Shown here piece by piece: positions 12,624-27,007 of a DNA stretch of 64,000 nucleotides (within the stretch, counting starts at the first letter, position 1; every line of letters starts with the position of its first letter). Origin of the DNA: an uncultured Pelagibacteraceae bacterium. GTDB lineage: Bacteria; Pseudomonadota; Alphaproteobacteria; Pelagibacterales; Pelagibacteraceae. Position numbers and translations under genes: made by a program. The DNA lies in assembly GCA_902594675.1 (NCBI GenBank), contig CACJNE010000004.1, positions 37,523 to 101,522 on the forward strand, in the 5' to 3' direction. The notes beneath the pieces were generated by a model. The model saw nothing but the letters and a program-made list of their open reading frames with translations, made no database searches and had not been told where the DNA came from.

Positions 12624-13103
12624 ATGAGAGAGAAATATAAAAATTTACCACTTAGAAGTGGCGTAGGTATAGTTGTTTTAAATAAAGAAAATAAAGTTTT
12701 TGTTGCAAAAAGAATAGATAATAAGAAGAACTTTTGGCAAATGCCTCAGGGAGGAGTTGATAAAGGAGAAAACCTTTATGAAGCAGCTATAAGAGAACTA
12801 GATGAAGAGACTAGTATAAAGTCAGTAAGTTTAATTAAAAAAATAGATGGTTTATTAACTTACCATTTACCAGATGAACTTTTGGGAATTATTTGGAAAG
12901 GTAAATTTAAAGGACAAGAACAGCAATGGTATATTATGAGATTTAATGGTGAAGAAAAGGAGATTAATATTAAAACTAAACACCCAGAGTTTCTTGAATG
13001 GAAGTGGGTAGATATTGACGAAATTACTAATTTAGTCGTAACATTTAAACTTCATGTATATGAGAAAATTCAGAAGGAAGTTAAAAAAATATTAGTTAAT
13101 TGA
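12624..13103 (+). CDS. rppH: RNA pyrophosphohydrolase (Nudix)
   Basis: LPLRSGVGIVVLN, Nudix box GGVDKGENLYEAAIRELDEETS, FKGQEQQWYIMRF. Confidence 0.93.
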   Translation: MREKYKNLPLRSGVGIVVLNKENKVFVAKRIDNKKNFWQMPQGGVDKGENLYEAAIRELDEETSIKSVSLIKKIDGLLTYHLPDELLGIIWKGKFKGQEQQWYIMRFNGEEKEINIKTKHPEFLEWKWVDIDEITNLVVTFKLHVYEKIQKEVKKILVN

Positions 13104-13483
13104 TTTTAATACTTCAATTTTCTGATCTAACAAATATTTTGCTTGATCACTGATCTCAGACTTACTTAATTCTTCCTCTGCTGATTTCATAATTTCTGAA
13201 ATTTTTTGTTTATCAATATCTTTCAAATTAAAAATAAGACTTGTAAGTATAGAAAGATTATTATTTTTAAATTCAATTATGCCATCATTCACATAGTAGC
13301 TATCCTCTCCAGACTTAGAATAGATCTTGATTATTCCAGGTTTTAAAAAAGATATGATAGAAATATGGTCCTTTAAAATTCCAATTTCTCCTTCAAATGC
13401 AGGCGCGACTACTTCGGTAACATCTTTTTTAGATAAAAATGACTTTTCAGGGTTTACTATTTCTAGTGAGTATTCTTCGCTCA

Positions 13484-13484
<1 letters not shown>
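13092..13484 (-). CDS. atpC: ATP synthase epsilon subunit
   Basis: LEIVNPEKSFLSKKDVTEVVAPAFEGEIGIL; last gene of atpHAGDC. Confidence 0.92.
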
Positions 13485-15780
<2,296 letters not shown>

Positions 15781-15785
15781 TATTT

Positions 15786-17321
15786 TTATGATTTAAAATC
15801 TTTCTTAAGTTCAAGAATAATTTCGTTCAATTCCTTTTCTTTATCTTCTTCAAGTTTTCCAGAGCTTGAGATTGAATCAATTATGTCTGATTTTTCAGCT
15901 TTACATTTTTCAATAATTTTATTCTCAAAACTAGCTATGTCTTTCTGATCTATATCATCAAGATGTCCTTTTACTCCACAAAATACAGAAATTACTTGTT
16001 CTGCAACTGTCATTGGAGAATATTGATTTTGTTTTAAAAGTTCAGTCAATTTTGAACCTCTATTGAGTAATTTCTGAGTAGATGCATCAAGATCGGAACC
16101 AAATTGTGCAAATGCTGCCATTTCACGATATTGTGCTAGTTCTAACTTCATTGAGCCAGATACCTTTTTCATCGCTTTAGTTTGAGCTGAAGACCCAACT
16201 CTTGATACAGACAAACCAACATTTATCGCTGGTCTTATACCTTGGTTAAATAGTTCAGTTTCAAGGAATATTTGACCATCAGTAATTGAAATAACATTTG
16301 TTGGTATAAATGCCGATACATCTCCACCTTGAGTTTCAATAATTGGAAGTGCCGTTAAAGATCCTCCACCATGCTCGTCTCCCAATTTTGCAGCTCTTTC
16401 AAGCAATCTGCTGTGTAAGTAAAAGACATCACCAGGATAAGCTTCTCTCCCTGGTGGTCTTCTTAATAAAAGAGACATTTGTCTATAAGCCACTGCCTGT
16501 TTTGATAAATCATCATATATTATCAAAGCATGCATACCATTATCTCTAAAGTACTCGCCCATAGCACATCCAGTATATGGAGCTAGAAATTGTAAAGGTG
16601 CTGCATCTGATGCGGTAGCAGCAACTATCGTTGTATACTCCATTGCACCCGCTTCTTCTAAAGTTTTTTCAATTTGTCTAACAGTTGAACGTTTTTGACC
16701 TACAGCAACATAAATACAATAAAGTTTTATCTTCTCATCACCAGACTCATTAATTTTCTTCTGATTTATAATGGCATCTATAGCTACGGCTGTTTTACCA
16801 GTTTGTCTATCGCCAATGATTAGTTCTCTTTGACCTCTCCCGATTGGAACTAAACTATCAATTGATTTAAGCCCAGTCTGCATTGGCTCACTTACAGATT
16901 TACGTGGAATAATACCAGGAGCTTTTACCTCAACCCTACTTCTTTTTACACTTTTATCTAAAGCACCTTTTCCATCAATTGGATTTCCCAAACCGTCAAC
17001 AACTCTACCTAATAATTCTTTTCCAACTGGTGTATCTACAATTGCACCTGTTCTTTTTACAGTGTCTCCCTCTTTTACAGCTTTATCATCCCCAAAAATT
17101 ACAACCCCTACATTTTCACTCTCAAGATTTAAGGCCATACCTTTTGATCCATCAGAAAACTCTACCATCTCACCAGCTTGAACATTATCTAATCCATAAA
17201 TTCTCGCTATACCATCACCCACAGACAAAACTTGTCCTACTTCAGTGACCTCAGCTTTATCGCCAAATTTTTTAATTTGTTCTTTTAATATTTTTGTAAC
17301 CTCTGAAGGATTTATTTCCAT
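15786..17321 (-). CDS. atpA: ATP synthase alpha subunit
   Basis: [56 protein letters not shown]. Confidence 0.99.
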   Translation of the reverse strand: MEINPSEVTKILKEQIKKFGDKAEVTEVGQVLSVGDGIARIYGLDNVQAGEMVEFSDGSKGMALNLESENVGVVIFGDDKAVKEGDTVKRTGAIVDTPVGKELLGRVVDGLGNPIDGKGALDKSVKRSRVEVKAPGIIPRKSVSEPMQTGLKSIDSLVPIGRGQRELIIGDRQTGKTAVAIDAIINQKKINESGDEKIKLYCIYVAVGQKRSTVRQIEKTLEEAGAMEYTTIVAATASDAAPLQFLAPYTGCAMGEYFRDNGMHALIIYDDLSKQAVAYRQMSLLLRRPPGREAYPGDVFYLHSRLLERAAKLGDEHGGGSLTALPIIETQGGDVSAFIPTNVISITDGQIFLETELFNQGIRPAINVGLSVSRVGSSAQTKAMKKVSGSMKLELAQYREMAAFAQFGSDLDASTQKLLNRGSKLTELLKQNQYSPMTVAEQVISVFCGVKGHLDDIDQKDIASFENKIIEKCKAEKSDIIDSISSSGKLEEDKEKELNEIILELKKDFKS

Positions 17322-17879
17322 TTAAGCCTCTATCATTGTATTTTCGATTTGTTGCAATTTATTTTTAATAGAGGTGTCAACCATAATACTTCCGACTTGT
17401 ATTATTAAACCTCCAATTAAACTTTTATCATACTTATAGTCTAATTTTATTTTTTTGCTAAAGTTCTGAGCTAATTCATTTTTAATTTTGCTTACTTGAT
17501 CATCTGATAAATCTTTTGAAGATATTAATTCTGCTTTAATCTCACCTCTTTTTTTTGAACAGGTATCAACGAAATCTTTTAGAATTGTTTTTAGATAAAA
17601 AAATCTTCTTTTTATAATTAAAAATCCTAAAAACTTTGATAACAAAATATTGAATTTATAAATATTTGAAATTTTACTTATTACATTTTGTAAGTCATTT
17701 ACTGAGTTAGTTGGATCTTTTATTAATGACTTAAAGTCTTCACTGTCATCTATTAATTTTAATATAGAGATTGATTGATTTTCAATCTCCTCTATTACAC
17801 TAACCTCTTTTGCCAACTCATATAAAGCCAAAGAATACCTGCTAGCTGTGGTTACTGAAAAATTGTTATTTTTGCTCAA
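17322..17879 (-). CDS. atpH: ATP synthase delta subunit
   Basis: RYSLALYELAKE..., GGLIIQVGSIMVDTSIKNKLQQI; precedes atpA. Confidence 0.93.
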   Translation of the reverse strand: MSKNNNFSVTTASRYSLALYELAKEVSVIEEIENQSISILKLIDDSEDFKSLIKDPTNSVNDLQNVISKISNIYKFNILLSKFLGFLIIKRRFFYLKTILKDFVDTCSKKRGEIKAELISSKDLSDDQVSKIKNELAQNFSKKIKLDYKYDKSLIGGLIIQVGSIMVDTSIKNKLQQIENTMIEA

Positions 17880-17977
17880 TTTAAACTCTCTATAATTCGA
17901 TGATTTTCTGGATTAAGTAGCACATGAGTATGATGTCTTCAAGTATCAGATTTATTATTTAATACCTATTTTGTCTC

Positions 17978-19933
17978 TTAATTAAAGGTTATTGGATCAA
18001 CATCAACCGTCAGTTTTATTTCGGGTGACAATTTATGTTTATTTAATATATCACCCAATTTTTTCTGAATTATTGACCCTTTTTTTGATCTTATTAAGAA
18101 CCTTTGTCTGTACTTACTCTTAACTTTGTAAATAGGAGCATTTACTGGTCCCAAGACTCTATCATCAAGAGAATTTAAGAGCTTATTTTTAAAACTTTGT
18201 GACTCTTTTTCTAAAATATTTTCTTTTGATGAAGTAAGTATTATTGAAACAAACCTTTCATATGGTGGCAGATTATTTTTCTCTCTTAGTTTTAATTCGT
18301 TATCTAAAAAAATAAAAGGATCATTGTTAGTAATTTGATTTATAGTATTTTTATCAATACCATAAGTTTGAAAATATACTTTAGCTGGTTTTCCAGTTCT
18401 ACCCGCTCTTCCTGATAATTGGTGATATAGTTGAAGATTTTTTTCTGCACTTCTTAGGTCATGTCCATTCGATGCAAGGTCAATATCCAAAACAACAATA
18501 CAATTTAAATTTGGAAAATGAAAACCTTTAGATATCAACTGTGTACCAATTAAGATATCAACTTCACCATTCAATATTCTTTCAAGTTGATATTTAGATG
18601 ATTTTTTATTCATCGTATCACTAGAAAAAATTGATATATTTTTATTTGGAAATTTTGCCTTTACTTCTTCGGCAATTCTTTCAACCCCAGGTCCACTGAA
18701 AACAAAATCACAAATACCACCTTTTATACAACTTCTATTTAATTTGTTTTTGAAGCCGCAATAATGACAAAGCAAAGTGTTTTTGTGTTTATGAAAAACT
18801 AAATTTATTGAACAATTTGGACAAGAATAAACTTTCACACAATTTTTACACAAGACATAGGGGGCAAAGCCCCTTCTGTTCATGAAAAATAAAACTTGAT
18901 CCTTTTTTTTCAGGTGATCTTGAACTTTAATCAAAGTTTCTGAAGCAATCCATGATTGCTTATCTAGTTTATTTTTTTTTAAATCAATTATTTCAAATGA
19001 AGGATGATTTGCATCTTTATATCTTTTGGTTAATCTTGAAATTGAATATTTGTTACTTTTAATATTTGCGTAAGTCTCAATAGACGGAACTGCAGTCACA
19101 AGGTTTATAGGAATATTTTCAAAATTTGCCCTAGCTATTGCCATATCTCTAGCATTGTAAATTACACCTTCATCTTGCTTAAACGATTGATCATGCTCCT
19201 CATCAACTATTATTAACCCTAATTTTTTAAATGGGAGAAATAGAGACGATCTAGCTCCTATAACAACTTTTATTATCCCAGATGAAATACCACTCCAAAT
19301 AATTTTCTTTTTTTTTGGAGATATTCCAGAATGCCAAATAGCCGGCCTAAAACCAAAAAATTCTTCAAATTTTTTTTCGAACTCTGTAGTGAGTCCGATT
19401 TCAGGTAACAAAATTAAAGTTTGTTTGTCTTTTTTTAGCATTTCCTCTATTTGTTTGAAATATACAATGGTTTTTCCAGATCCAGTTGTACCTTGAAGTA
19501 GGTGAACTCTAAATTGGTCATCTTTTTTTAACATTTCTCTAAACACTCTATCTTGATCGTGAGAAAGTCTAAAAGTTTGAGTATTTACTTTATTGTTAAA
19601 TATTAAATACTCTTTATTATCAAATTTTGGTATTGCATCTCCTCCAAGCAAATGAAGTTTTAATGACATTCCAACAGGCACCAAATTATAACTCGAAAAC
19701 CAATTTAAAAATTTTATTGTCTCTATTTTTAAAGGATCTACATTAATGATAGATTTAATTTTTTTAAGTTTAAAACTTTTTTTAGTTTTTTGTTCATACA
19801 AATTCCAGATGACACCAGTTAAATCTTTTCTGCCAAATGGAACTTTTACATATGTTCCTGGGCTCAGTTTTTTGTCACTTTCATAAGTAAATGCGTGGTT
19901 AAAAATGTTTGGTAATAAAACTGGAATTTGCAT
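17978..19933 (-). CDS. priA: Primosomal protein N' (PriA helicase)
   Basis: LLQGTTGSGKT, LIIVDEEHD, zinc-binding CKNCVKVYSCPNCSINLVFHKHKNTLLCHYCG, GTQLISKGFHFPNL. Confidence 0.96.
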   Translation of the reverse strand: MQIPVLLPNIFNHAFTYESDKKLSPGTYVKVPFGRKDLTGVIWNLYEQKTKKSFKLKKIKSIINVDPLKIETIKFLNWFSSYNLVPVGMSLKLHLLGGDAIPKFDNKEYLIFNNKVNTQTFRLSHDQDRVFREMLKKDDQFRVHLLQGTTGSGKTIVYFKQIEEMLKKDKQTLILLPEIGLTTEFEKKFEEFFGFRPAIWHSGISPKKKKIIWSGISSGIIKVVIGARSSLFLPFKKLGLIIVDEEHDQSFKQDEGVIYNARDMAIARANFENIPINLVTAVPSIETYANIKSNKYSISRLTKRYKDANHPSFEIIDLKKNKLDKQSWIASETLIKVQDHLKKKDQVLFFMNRRGFAPYVLCKNCVKVYSCPNCSINLVFHKHKNTLLCHYCGFKNKLNRSCIKGGICDFVFSGPGVERIAEEVKAKFPNKNISIFSSDTMNKKSSKYQLERILNGEVDILIGTQLISKGFHFPNLNCIVVLDIDLASNGHDLRSAEKNLQLYHQLSGRAGRTGKPAKVYFQTYGIDKNTINQITNNDPFIFLDNELKLREKNNLPPYERFVSIILTSSKENILEKESQSFKNKLLNSLDDRVLGPVNAPIYKVKSKYRQRFLIRSKKGSIIQKKLGDILNKHKLSPEIKLTVDVDPITFN

Positions 19934-21301
19934 TTATTTTAACCAGTTATATTTATCTTGGTAATTATTGAATAAATTATAGTATTGTGAATATTTCTTA
20001 TGATCATAACTATTTATCTTATCTCGAATTTGGATATTACTTGTTGTTCTAATATCCAGATCGTGTCTCTTATAAAACTCAAGAACATTAGAATTCCATT
20101 TTATATTACAAAAATTAAATATATCTTTTGAAACTTCTTCTTTGTTTTTAGTTAAATACTCTAGGGAAATATCAAAAATTTTATCTGGATATTTTTTTTT
20201 GAAGTAATCCATTATTTTTTTATAGTTTTCTATATACTTAATTATGTTTTCTATACTATGAGTCCAGGATAAATCAGGTAATAACGATTGATAAATACCG
20301 ACTATTGAATCTTTAAGGTTTCTATGGCAATGTAGGAAACGAGCTTTAGGAAAAATACTTAATATAAATTCTATATTAAAAAAATTTTCTAAAGACTTAT
20401 CTACAAAATTTATTGTTTTATTTTTTATCAATGAAAACTGAGAATATTTTTTATATACGAAATCTTGGAATTCATTAACTTTAAAATAAAATATATTTTG
20501 GCTTTCAATATTAGATAATATTTTAGATGAAAGTTGGTTAAGTACTCCCATGTTAATAAAGGCGCTCTCTCCAAATGATGGGATTTTATCCTCAGACGAT
20601 GTAATAATCGCCTCAACTAAAGTTGATCCTGATCTAGGCAAACCGATTATAAATATTGGTGAAATATTATTAAACAGATTATTTTTTTTATTATTATCTA
20701 TAAAATTTGGTTGATTGTAGTGCTCTAAAATTATTTTTGAGTAATATTTTTGTGATTGGAGATTATACTCTTTTTTAAAATTAAAACAAATATTGTGAGC
20801 ATTGTTTAAAAAAAACAATTCCCTATCAAGATTGCCATCATTTTTCTCTTTTTTAGACATTAAAAAATCAGATAAAAATTTTTCTAAAATATTTGCTTTT
20901 GGGTTCTCATTAATTTTTTTGATTACTTCAAAGTGGTTCTCTTTTAGAAAGTTCGGATTTAATGTGAAAATTCCGTAATAAGCTCTTATATCTCTTATGT
21001 TTATTTCTAACACTTTAAGATAAGTTGATAATGATTTTTCTATATCACCTGTAGACTGTTGCAGGAATGCAATTTTAAGGTATGTATTTAAAGATCTAGA
21101 ATCTATTTTTATACACTTTTTGAAGTATTTTAAACTTAGTTTAATTTTTTTTAATTCAAAATTAATAACTCCAAGATTATAATTAATTTCAAAACTATTA
21201 TTATTTTTATATAAATCTAGAAATACTTTCTCAGCATCCTTAAAATTTTTTTGCGAAAGAAATTTTTTACCTAAATCTATACTCATTCTTAAATATATCA
21301 C
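19934..21301 (-). CDS. TPR-repeat protein with C-terminal sulfotransferase domain
   Basis: N-terminal TPR-like repeats; FIIGLPRSGSTLVEAIITSS (5'-PSB-like loop) and RFLHCHRNLKDSIVGIYQSLL (3'-PB-like motif). Confidence 0.82.
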   Translation of the reverse strand: MIYLRMSIDLGKKFLSQKNFKDAEKVFLDLYKNNNSFEINYNLGVINFELKKIKLSLKYFKKCIKIDSRSLNTYLKIAFLQQSTGDIEKSLSTYLKVLEINIRDIRAYYGIFTLNPNFLKENHFEVIKKINENPKANILEKFLSDFLMSKKEKNDGNLDRELFFLNNAHNICFNFKKEYNLQSQKYYSKIILEHYNQPNFIDNNKKNNLFNNISPIFIIGLPRSGSTLVEAIITSSEDKIPSFGESAFINMGVLNQLSSKILSNIESQNIFYFKVNEFQDFVYKKYSQFSLIKNKTINFVDKSLENFFNIEFILSIFPKARFLHCHRNLKDSIVGIYQSLLPDLSWTHSIENIIKYIENYKKIMDYFKKKYPDKIFDISLEYLTKNKEEVSKDIFNFCNIKWNSNVLEFYKRHDLDIRTTSNIQIRDKINSYDHKKYSQYYNLFNNYQDKYNWLK

Positions 21302-21346
21302 TACTTTATGATTTACATAATGAAAGATATGATTTTTAAATTTGAT

Positions 21347-22741
21347 CTAAGAGTGAATTTGTCTCTTATCTACAGATAATGCTGCTTCCTTAATTGCCTC
21401 TGAAAAAGTTGGATGTGCGTGACAAGTTCTTGCAATATCTTCAGAACTTGCTCCAAACTCCATAGCAACAGACATCTCAGCAATCATTTCTCCAGCATGT
21501 GGACCTATAATATGCACACCTAAAACACGATCTGTTGAACTATCAGCTAATATTTTTACGAATCCCTCAGGCTCGTTTATTGCCTTAGCTCTTGAATTTG
21601 CCATAAAAGGAAATTTTCCAATTTTATAACTGATATTTTTTTCTTTAAGCTGCTCCTCATTTTCACCTACATACGCAACTTCTGGAGATGTATATATTAC
21701 TCCTGGAATCAAGTTATAATTCACATGTCCAGATTGACCTGCAATTAGTTCTGCAACAGCAATCCCTTCTTCCTCTGCCTTGTGAGCAAGCATAGGACCA
21801 TCTATCACATCACCTATTGCGTAAATATTTTTTATATTTGTTTCAAAATTTTTATCAACTTTAATTCTGCCTTTTTTGTCCAGACTAATACCAATGTTAT
21901 CCAAATTTAAATTATCAGTGTAAGGTTTTCTACCTACTGAAATAAGAACAACATCTGCTTCTAACTTACTTTTTTTTCCTTCATTTGAAATTTCAACAAT
22001 AACTCCTTCACTATTTTTAGAAATTTTTTCAACCTTAGTTTTTAAATCAAATTTAATATTTTGTTTTTTCAAAATTTTCATAAACTCACTTGAAATTTCT
22101 TTATCTAATCCAGGAGTAATATGATCTAGATACTCTATAACTTGAACCTCAGTTCCCAATCGCGACCAAACTGATCCCATTTCTAAACCAATATAACCAC
22201 CACCTACAACAATCATTTTTTTTGGTAGCTTGGAAATAGACAATGCGCCTGTAGAGGATAGTATTTGCTTTTCATCAAACTCTATACCAGGAATAGGTAA
22301 AGGGGCAGAGCCAGTACTAATAATTATTTTGTCAGACTTTATTTTTATTTCTTGATTATTATTTTTTACTAATATTTCATCTTTTTTAATTAATGTTCCA
22401 GTTCCCTTAATGTATGCGACCTTGTTTTTTTTAAATAAAAATTCCACACCTTTTGTCAACGTCGATACTGATTTTTCTTTATTTTCCATCATTTTTTTTA
22501 AATTTAGTTTTATCTCACCCGTTTCAATACCAATATCAGCAAAATTTTTAGCTTTATAAAAATTCTCAGAGAGATTTAATAAACTTTTTGATGGTATACA
22601 TCCAATATTTAAACAAGTTCCTCCTAAAGATCCTCTTGACTCAATACATGCAGTGTTTAGGCCTAATTGAGCCAATCTTATAGCACAAACGTATCCTGCA
22701 GGACCACCACCAATTACTGTAACATCAAATTTATCAGCCAT
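21347..22741 (-). CDS. lpdA: Dihydrolipoyl dehydrogenase
   Basis: VIGGGPAGYVCAIRLAQLG, GGTCLNIGCIPSKSLL, C-terminal HAHPTFSEAIKEAAL. Confidence 0.97.
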   Translation of the reverse strand: MADKFDVTVIGGGPAGYVCAIRLAQLGLNTACIESRGSLGGTCLNIGCIPSKSLLNLSENFYKAKNFADIGIETGEIKLNLKKMMENKEKSVSTLTKGVEFLFKKNKVAYIKGTGTLIKKDEILVKNNNQEIKIKSDKIIISTGSAPLPIPGIEFDEKQILSSTGALSISKLPKKMIVVGGGYIGLEMGSVWSRLGTEVQVIEYLDHITPGLDKEISSEFMKILKKQNIKFDLKTKVEKISKNSEGVIVEISNEGKKSKLEADVVLISVGRKPYTDNLNLDNIGISLDKKGRIKVDKNFETNIKNIYAIGDVIDGPMLAHKAEEEGIAVAELIAGQSGHVNYNLIPGVIYTSPEVAYVGENEEQLKEKNISYKIGKFPFMANSRAKAINEPEGFVKILADSSTDRVLGVHIIGPHAGEMIAEMSVAMEFGASSEDIARTCHAHPTFSEAIKEAALSVDKRQIHS

Positions 22742-24087
22742 TATATATTTAAAAATAATCTCCTTGGGTCCTCAAGATTTTCCTTAACAGTTTTTAGAAA
22801 TGTGACGGACTCTTTTCCATCTATTATTCTATGATCATATGATAATGCTAAATACATTATAGGTTTAATTTTAATTTCACCGTTAACATTAACTGGTCTT
22901 TCTACAATATTATGCATTCCCAAAACACCAGATTGAGGTGGGTTTAAAATAGGAGTTGATAACATTGAACCATAAACTCCACCATTACTAATTGTGAATG
23001 TTCCTCCCTGAAGATCCTCAATTGACAAATTTCCGCTATTGGCTTTTTCTGAAAGTCTTTTAATTTCTTTTTCTATATCAGCAAATGACATTTCGTCCGC
23101 ATTTTTCAAAACTGGTACAACCAATCCTTTATCAGTGCCAACTGCAAAACTTATATTATAATAATTTTTGTAAATAATATCTTCACCCTCAATTTCAGCA
23201 TTTATTGCTGGAAATAATTTTAAGCCAACGATACAGGCTTTTACAAAGAATGACATTAATCCTAGCTTTATTCCAAATCTACTTTTAAAATCTTCTTGGT
23301 TGTCCTTCCTCATCGACATTATACTAGACATATCTACTTCATTAAAAGTTGTTAACATTGCTGCATTTTCTTGCGCTTGTTTAAGTCTTTTAGCTATAGT
23401 TTGTCTTAACCTAGTCATTTTAATTCTCTCTTCTTCACCATATTGAATTCTTCTTTGATTAGGTTGTGGATTTGTTCCCATCAAGCTTAAAAGGTCACCT
23501 TTTAATACTCTACCATCTCTTCCTGTACCTTTAACCTTTTCCACATCAATATTATTTTCAGCAGCAATTTTTCTCACCGCTGGTGAAAGAACAATAGGAT
23601 TAACTTTTGTAGTTTGGTTTGTTTGAACTTCGTCAGTTAGCAGAAGAGGTTCTTCATTAACCTCATCTAAAAGTTCCATTGGCTCTTCTTTGCTAGTTGC
23701 AGAAATTTTATCTAATTTTGGAGTAGGTTTTTTCTCTATTTCTAGATTTATTACATTTGTATTTTCTTCTTTTATTAGATCTTCAGGAATGGTTTCTACT
23801 TCTTTTTCTTGCTTTAAGGATGCTTTTTTCTCTACATTTGATTTCCCTTCAGAAACAGAACCTAGCACTGCCCCAACTTCAACAGTATCTCCATCTTTTG
23901 AGTTAATTTCTGATAAAATTCCACTTAATGGTGATGGAACTTCTAAGTTAACCTTATCGGTCTCAAGTTCGACAATAGCTTCATCTGCTTGAACTGGATC
24001 TCCAACTTTTTTAAGCCATTTAGAAACAGTTGCTTCTGTAATACTCTCACCTAATGCAGGAACTAATATTTTTTCACTCATTATCAA
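22741..24087 (-). CDS. sucB: 2-oxoglutarate dehydrogenase E2 component
   Basis: Lipoyl motif [11 protein letters not shown]; catalytic [16 protein letters not shown]; next to sucA and lpd. Confidence 0.97.
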   Translation of the reverse strand: MIMSEKILVPALGESITEATVSKWLKKVGDPVQADEAIVELETDKVNLEVPSPLSGILSEINSKDGDTVEVGAVLGSVSEGKSNVEKKASLKQEKEVETIPEDLIKEENTNVINLEIEKKPTPKLDKISATSKEEPMELLDEVNEEPLLLTDEVQTNQTTKVNPIVLSPAVRKIAAENNIDVEKVKGTGRDGRVLKGDLLSLMGTNPQPNQRRIQYGEEERIKMTRLRQTIAKRLKQAQENAAMLTTFNEVDMSSIMSMRKDNQEDFKSRFGIKLGLMSFFVKACIVGLKLFPAINAEIEGEDIIYKNYYNISFAVGTDKGLVVPVLKNADEMSFADIEKEIKRLSEKANSGNLSIEDLQGGTFTISNGGVYGSMLSTPILNPPQSGVLGMHNIVERPVNVNGEIKIKPIMYLALSYDHRIIDGKESVTFLKTVKENLEDPRRLFLNI

Positions 24088-26974
24088 AAACTTTTTTTAT
24101 AATCTCTTCTTGTTCTACCATATGCCTTTTTGCATAGCCAGTTGCGGGAGATGCATCAGGATTTCTTCCTATATAAGAAATATTATTATTTTTAGCTTTA
24201 ATAGTTTCTAATGTCCATTGAATATAATCTCTCACTGAAAACCATGCTCCCATATTTTTTGGTTCTTCTTGGCACCAATAGAATTTAGCATTATTTGAGT
24301 AAGGCTTAAGCTCTTTGACTAAGCTTTTTACGGGAAAAGGATATAATTGTTCTATTCTAAACAAGATCACATCGTCTTTTTTAATTTTTTCTCTAGCAGC
24401 TAATAAGTCAAAATAAACTTTTCCAGAACAAAGAATAACTTTTTTAATTTCTGCAGGTTTTTTTAATTTTATAAAATTTTTAGAATTTTCATTTAGTGCG
24501 TGGTCCCATAAAATTCGGTGAAATGAAGTTTGCTTATTAAAATCCTCAATACTTGAAACACAATATTTATTTCTTAAAAGTGACTTTGGTGTCATTAAAA
24601 CTAAAGGTTTTCTAAAGTCACGATGAATTTGTCTTCTAAGAGCATGGAAGTAATTAGCTGGTGTTGTGCAATTCATCACTTGAAGATTATCATTAGCACA
24701 CAGCTGTAAAAATCTTTCTAATCTTGCAGATGAATGCTCAGGACCCTGACCTTCATATCCATGAGGTAATAACATTACTAAACCAGAGGCTCGCTGCCAT
24801 TTTCTTTCACCTGAAGATATAAATTGATCTATTATAACTTGTGCTCCATTAGCAAAATCACCAAATTGCGCTTCCCAGATTGTTAATGTATTGGGCTCAA
24901 CTAAACTATAACCATACTCAAAACCAAGAACTGCTAACTCCGATAAGAAACTATCTACAATTTCAAATTTCTTTTGATTTTTTGAAATACTGTTTAGAGG
25001 TATATATCTGGTATTATCTAATTGATTACGTAAGACTGAGTGCCTTTGACTAAAAGTTCCTCTTCCAGAATCTTGACCTACAAACCTTACTGGGAAACCC
25101 TCTTCCAACAATGAACCAAAGGCAAGTGCTTCTGCTGATGACCAATCAATATTAAAGCCTTGATCAATTGTTTTTTTTCTGTTTTGAAATATTTTACTAA
25201 TAGTCTTGTGAACAGTAGTTTCTTTAGGAATTATATTTATTTTATCTGATATATTTCTTAACAAATCAGGATCTGCACCTGTAATTCCCTTTTTATCTTT
25301 TCCTTTTTTAGGCTTATAACTCGACCAAGCACCTTCAAACCATTCTATTTTTGGTTTATAATCTTTTGCAGTTTTAAATTGATCATCTAACAAAGTTTTA
25401 AATTTATTAATGTGATTATTTAAATCATTTTCTGAGATTAAATCCTCACCTATAAGTTTTGATCCATAAATTTTGGCAGTGGAAGGATGTGACCTTATTT
25501 TTTTGTACATGAGAGGTTGAGTAAAAGATGGCTCATCTCCCTCATTATGACCAAATCTTCTATAACAAACTAAATCTAAAACCACATCTCTATTAAATTT
25601 AAGCCTGAACTCTGTTGCAATTCTTGATCCATAAACTACAGCCTCTGGATCATCACCGTTAACGTGAATTATTGGCGCTTCAACCATTTTAGCAATATCT
25701 GATGGGTGAGGCGAAGATCTTGCAAATCTTGGACTAGTTGTAAATCCAATTTGGTTATTTACAATTATATGAATTGTTCCACCGGTATTATGCCCTGGTA
25801 AACCAGACATGGCAAAACATTCAGCTACAACACCTTGTCCTGCAAAAGCGGCATCTCCATGAATTAAAATTGGAATAACCTTATTTCTTTTTACATCCTT
25901 GTGAAAAAATTGTTTTGCTCTAGTTTGACCTAAGACAACTGGATTGACTGCCTCTAAATGTGAAGGATTGTCAGTAAGACTTACATGCACTACATTTCCA
26001 TCAAATTCTCTATCGGAAGATGCTCCTAAATGATATTTCACATCACCGGCACTATCTTCCTCTGTATTATTAATTTCACCAGCAAACTCGTTAAATATTC
26101 TCTTATATGATTTTTGTAAGACGTTAGCTAAAACATTTAGTCTTCCCCTGTGGGACATACCAATTTTAACTTCTTTAATATTTGACTGACCACCAATTTT
26201 AATTATTTGCTCTAACGCAGGTATCAAACTTTCACCACCATCTAGACCAAATCTTTTTGATCCCACATATTTTGTGTGTAAAAATTTTTCAAAACCCTCG
26301 GCTTGTATTAATTTGTTTAAGATTGCATTTTTTCCATTTACTGTAAATTTCAAGGCATTTTCATCTTTTTCAACTCTATCACGAAACCATTTTCTCTCTG
26401 TTGGATTTGAAATATGCATATATTCATAACCAATATTTCCACAATAAATTTTTCTTAATACAGAGAGAATTTCTTTTATATTAGAATATTCTTTATTTAA
26501 GACACCATCTAAGTAAATTTTTTTACTATAATCATCTTTTTTAAATCCATAATTTTCAGGATGTAGTTCGTCAAGATACTCACTTTCTCTCATTTCTAAT
26601 GGATCAACTTTTGATAATAAATGACCACGCTGTCTATAAGCTCTAATCAAAGAGACTGCTTTAATGGAATTACTGTTACTTGCAACTATATCGTTTTGAT
26701 CTATTTTTTTATTTTGACTTTCTAGAATTTCAATTTCATTTTCAAGTATTTTACTCTCATCAATTTTATTTTTTCTTGGACTCCAAGATGGTCCATTAAC
26801 CTCTTTAACAATTGAATTAATATCATCACCAATATCAATAAAATATTTTTTCCAACCCTCAGGTAAATTTGGATCATTATTTACATACTTCACATACATT
26901 TGTTCTATAAATGCACTATTTGATTTGTTAAGAAATGAAGTTTTTTTGTATTCTAAATTTTTAGATGACGACAT
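24074..26974 (-). CDS. sucA: 2-oxoglutarate dehydrogenase E1 component
   Basis: [68 protein letters not shown]. Confidence 0.98.
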   Translation of the reverse strand: MSSSKNLEYKKTSFLNKSNSAFIEQMYVKYVNNDPNLPEGWKKYFIDIGDDINSIVKEVNGPSWSPRKNKIDESKILENEIEILESQNKKIDQNDIVASNSNSIKAVSLIRAYRQRGHLLSKVDPLEMRESEYLDELHPENYGFKKDDYSKKIYLDGVLNKEYSNIKEILSVLRKIYCGNIGYEYMHISNPTERKWFRDRVEKDENALKFTVNGKNAILNKLIQAEGFEKFLHTKYVGSKRFGLDGGESLIPALEQIIKIGGQSNIKEVKIGMSHRGRLNVLANVLQKSYKRIFNEFAGEINNTEEDSAGDVKYHLGASSDREFDGNVVHVSLTDNPSHLEAVNPVVLGQTRAKQFFHKDVKRNKVIPILIHGDAAFAGQGVVAECFAMSGLPGHNTGGTIHIIVNNQIGFTTSPRFARSSPHPSDIAKMVEAPIIHVNGDDPEAVVYGSRIATEFRLKFNRDVVLDLVCYRRFGHNEGDEPSFTQPLMYKKIRSHPSTAKIYGSKLIGEDLISENDLNNHINKFKTLLDDQFKTAKDYKPKIEWFEGAWSSYKPKKGKDKKGITGADPDLLRNISDKINIIPKETTVHKTISKIFQNRKKTIDQGFNIDWSSAEALAFGSLLEEGFPVRFVGQDSGRGTFSQRHSVLRNQLDNTRYIPLNSISKNQKKFEIVDSFLSELAVLGFEYGYSLVEPNTLTIWEAQFGDFANGAQVIIDQFISSGERKWQRASGLVMLLPHGYEGQGPEHSSARLERFLQLCANDNLQVMNCTTPANYFHALRRQIHRDFRKPLVLMTPKSLLRNKYCVSSIEDFNKQTSFHRILWDHALNENSKNFIKLKKPAEIKKVILCSGKVYFDLLAAREKIKKDDVILFRIEQLYPFPVKSLVKELKPYSNNAKFYWCQEEPKNMGAWFSVRDYIQWTLETIKAKNNNISYIGRNPDASPATGYAKRHMVEQEEIIKKVFDNE

Positions 26975-27007
26975 TTTTAAATATAATTATACACGAATAA
27001 GGTGTTA

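Noticed and set aside
17880-17977. Promoter for atpHAGDC
   Set aside because: The gap is the likely place, but I found no convincing -35/-10 pair with good spacing, so no promoter feature is reported.
23690-23992. Antisense ORF of 100 aa opposite sucB
   Set aside because: Mirrors the low-complexity linker of sucB; no domain.
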